Of a stretch of 63,869 nt of DNA, positions 62,783 through 63,869 are shown piece by piece. Each line of letters opens with the position of its first letter. The stretch's first letter is position 1. The position numbers were made by a program, and so were the translations under genes. Under the pieces are notes generated by a model. That model did not search any database. It saw only the letters and a list, made by a program, of their open reading frames with translations, and had not been told where the DNA came from. This stretch comes from Psychrobacter sp. Ps6 (lineage in GTDB: Bacteria > Pseudomonadota > Gammaproteobacteria > Pseudomonadales > Moraxellaceae). The stretch covers positions 1 to 63,869 of the forward strand of contig NZ_JADQAI010000012.1 in assembly GCF_022129235.1 (NCBI RefSeq), given 5' to 3'.

Positions 62783-63869
62783 TTAAAAAGCAAACTGATC
62801 AACATCCATGCTCATGTATGGCTCTACACCAGTGCTGATACGCTGTACGTGCGTAGTAGTACGTGGCAATAGCTTAGCAAAGTAGAACTGAGCTGTTTTT
62901 ACCTTGGCGTCATAGAATGCTTTTTCGCCAGTACCATTTGCAATAGCAGTCTGAGCAACCAGTGCCATACGTGCCCATAAGTAAGCTAGGGTTACATAAC
63001 CACTAAAGTACATATAATCAACTGCCGCACCGCCTACTGCATCTGGATTTTCAGTAGCTTGCATACCAATCCGTGCAGTCAAATCGCCCCACTCTTTAAG
63101 ATGCTTGGCAAGTGGGCGAATGAACTGACCCATCTCGTCATTTTCTTTGTTGTCTTCACAAAATTCTTGGATGACCTTTACAAAGTTAGCCAGTAGCTTA
63201 CCTTCTGAGCCTAAAACTTTACGACCCAACAAGTCAAGTGCTTGAATCTCTGTGGTGCCTTCGTATAAGCATGAAATGCGCGTATCACGTACGTTCTGCT
63301 CCATACCCCATTCGCTAACAAAACCATGACCACCGTAAACCTGAACACCGTGATTAGCGGCTTCTAGACCTGTTTCAGTCAAGAACGCTTTAGCAATTGG
63401 TGTCAATAATGACAGCATTTGGTCAGCAAACTTTAACTCTTCGCCTTCGCCTTTTGCGACGGTATCTGCAAAGTGTGAAAGGTAATAAACCAATGCGCGA
63501 CCGCCTTCAGCAAAGGCTTTTTCGGTTAATAGCATGTTGCGAACGGCTGGATGAACAATGATAGGATCAGCAGCTTTCTCTGGCGCTTTAGTACCTGATA
63601 GCGCGCGCATCGCTAAGCGATCTTTTGCGTAAGTCAATGAACCTTGGAACGCGTACTCTGCTGCAGTCAAACCTTGAACAGCAGTACCGATACGTGCCAC
63701 ATTCATAAAGGTGAACATGCACTGTAGGCCGCGATTTTCAGGTCCGATCAAATAACCAGTTGCGCCATCGAAGTTCATCACACAAGTTGCAGAGGCTTTG
63801 ATACCCATTTTATGCTCGATAGAGCCGCAAGCGACATTATTGCTTTCGCCTAGGCTGCCATCTTCATTA
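62783..63869 (-). CDS. Acyl-CoA dehydrogenase, C-terminal part (partial, runs off the window)
   Basis: The frame continues past the window end; the last residues before the internal Met read NEDGSLGESNNVACGSIEHK, as expected for the middle domain, so the ATG at 63808 is not the start. It holds MGIKASATCVMNFDGATGYLIG, MNVARIGTAVQGLTAAEYA, the catalytic-Glu region RDTRISCLYEGTTEIQALDLLGRKV and the C-terminal helical domain. It is paralogous to the gene at 60692; two such genes in tandem point to duplicated long-chain fatty-acid oxidation, with substrate chain length unknown. Confidence 0.92.
   Translation of the reverse strand, partial: NEDGSLGESNNVACGSIEHKMGIKASATCVMNFDGATGYLIGPENRGLQCMFTFMNVARIGTAVQGLTAAEYAFQGSLTYAKDRLAMRALSGTKAPEKAADPIIVHPAVRNMLLTEKAFAEGGRALVYYLSHFADTVAKGEGEELKFADQMLSLLTPIAKAFLTETGLEAANHGVQVYGGHGFVSEWGMEQNVRDTRISCLYEGTTEIQALDLLGRKVLGSEGKLLANFVKVIQEFCEDNKENDEMGQFIRPLAKHLKEWGDLTARIGMQATENPDAVGGAAVDYMYFSGYVTLAYLWARMALVAQTAIANGTGEKAFYDAKVKTAQFYFAKLLPRTTTHVQRISTGVEPYMSMDVDQFAF

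Noticed and set aside
62783..63808. Complete gene starting at ATG 63808
   Set aside because: The frame continues with conserved acyl-CoA dehydrogenase sequence to the window edge, so it is a partial gene.

Overview
This window looks like chromosomal DNA of a Moraxellaceae gammaproteobacterium, most likely Psychrobacter. The support is moderately low GC, Hfq with a long Gly/Arg/Phe-rich tail, a complete lpt/kds lipopolysaccharide block, CcoS with a metal-rich partner, cold-shock genes and many short convergent gene pairs separated by strong hairpin terminators. The genus is inferred from remembered family traits; no search was run. Apart from one island it is ordinary single-copy core genome. 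No tRNA, rRNA, CRISPR array, prophage or intact insertion sequence was seen.

Layout. 1-5.8 kb: end of pepN, DAHP synthase (-), lpxB-rnhB (+) and a CAP-domain lipoprotein. 5.9-10.9 kb: a DUF924 protein, the two carboxy(nor)spermidine-pathway genes nspC and a saccharopine-dehydrogenase-like reductase (each with its own start region, the second behind a structured leader), a PhzF-family protein and a YnfA-family membrane protein. 10.9-16.5 kb: a 40-residue basic protein, queD-like, tsaE, mutL, miaA and hfq in one direction. 16.7-22.1 kb: kdsD-kdsC-lptC-lptA-lptB, then radA. 22.2-30.5 kb: cell-envelope genes (RlpA-like, RodA, an M15 peptidase, two lipoproteins) and an M16 peptidase pair. 30.8-41.4 kb: ftsY, ogt, a chimeric feoA/feoB remnant, yebC, a potassium channel, an ABC1/UbiB kinase, aroQ, a cold-shock protein with rhlB-like helicase, and a DsbD_2-type membrane protein with ccoS. 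41.5-52.8 kb: a YdcF-like protein, murB, a low-molecular-weight tyrosine phosphatase, hslR, ilvA, rpiA, argF, alr, dnaB and pdxA. 52.8-55.1 kb: the only clearly accessory stretch, with an interrupted small ORF, an unidentified ORF fragment, a GC-richer transglutaminase-like gene and a decayed IS3-type transposase. 55.2-63.9 kb: rsmA, apaH, a BLUF photosensor with a C-terminal membrane segment, a SpecificRecomb-family membrane protein and two acyl-CoA dehydrogenases, the second cut by the window end.

How the genes work together. Several genes serve outer-membrane construction (lpxB, kdsD, kdsC, lptA/B/C), peptidoglycan (murB, alr, rodA, RlpA-like, M15 peptidase) and amino-acid or cofactor synthesis (aroG-type, aroQ, ilvA, argF, pdxA). 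Others serve RNA and DNA maintenance (rnhB, mutL, radA, dnaB, ogt, hfq, miaA, rsmA).

Nothing I can call a wholly new multi-gene system was found. The best leads are the in-frame FeoA-FeoB chimera behind a Fur-like box, the folded leader before the polyamine dehydrogenase, the membrane-tailed BLUF protein, the His/Met-rich tail beside ccoS, and the transferred island.
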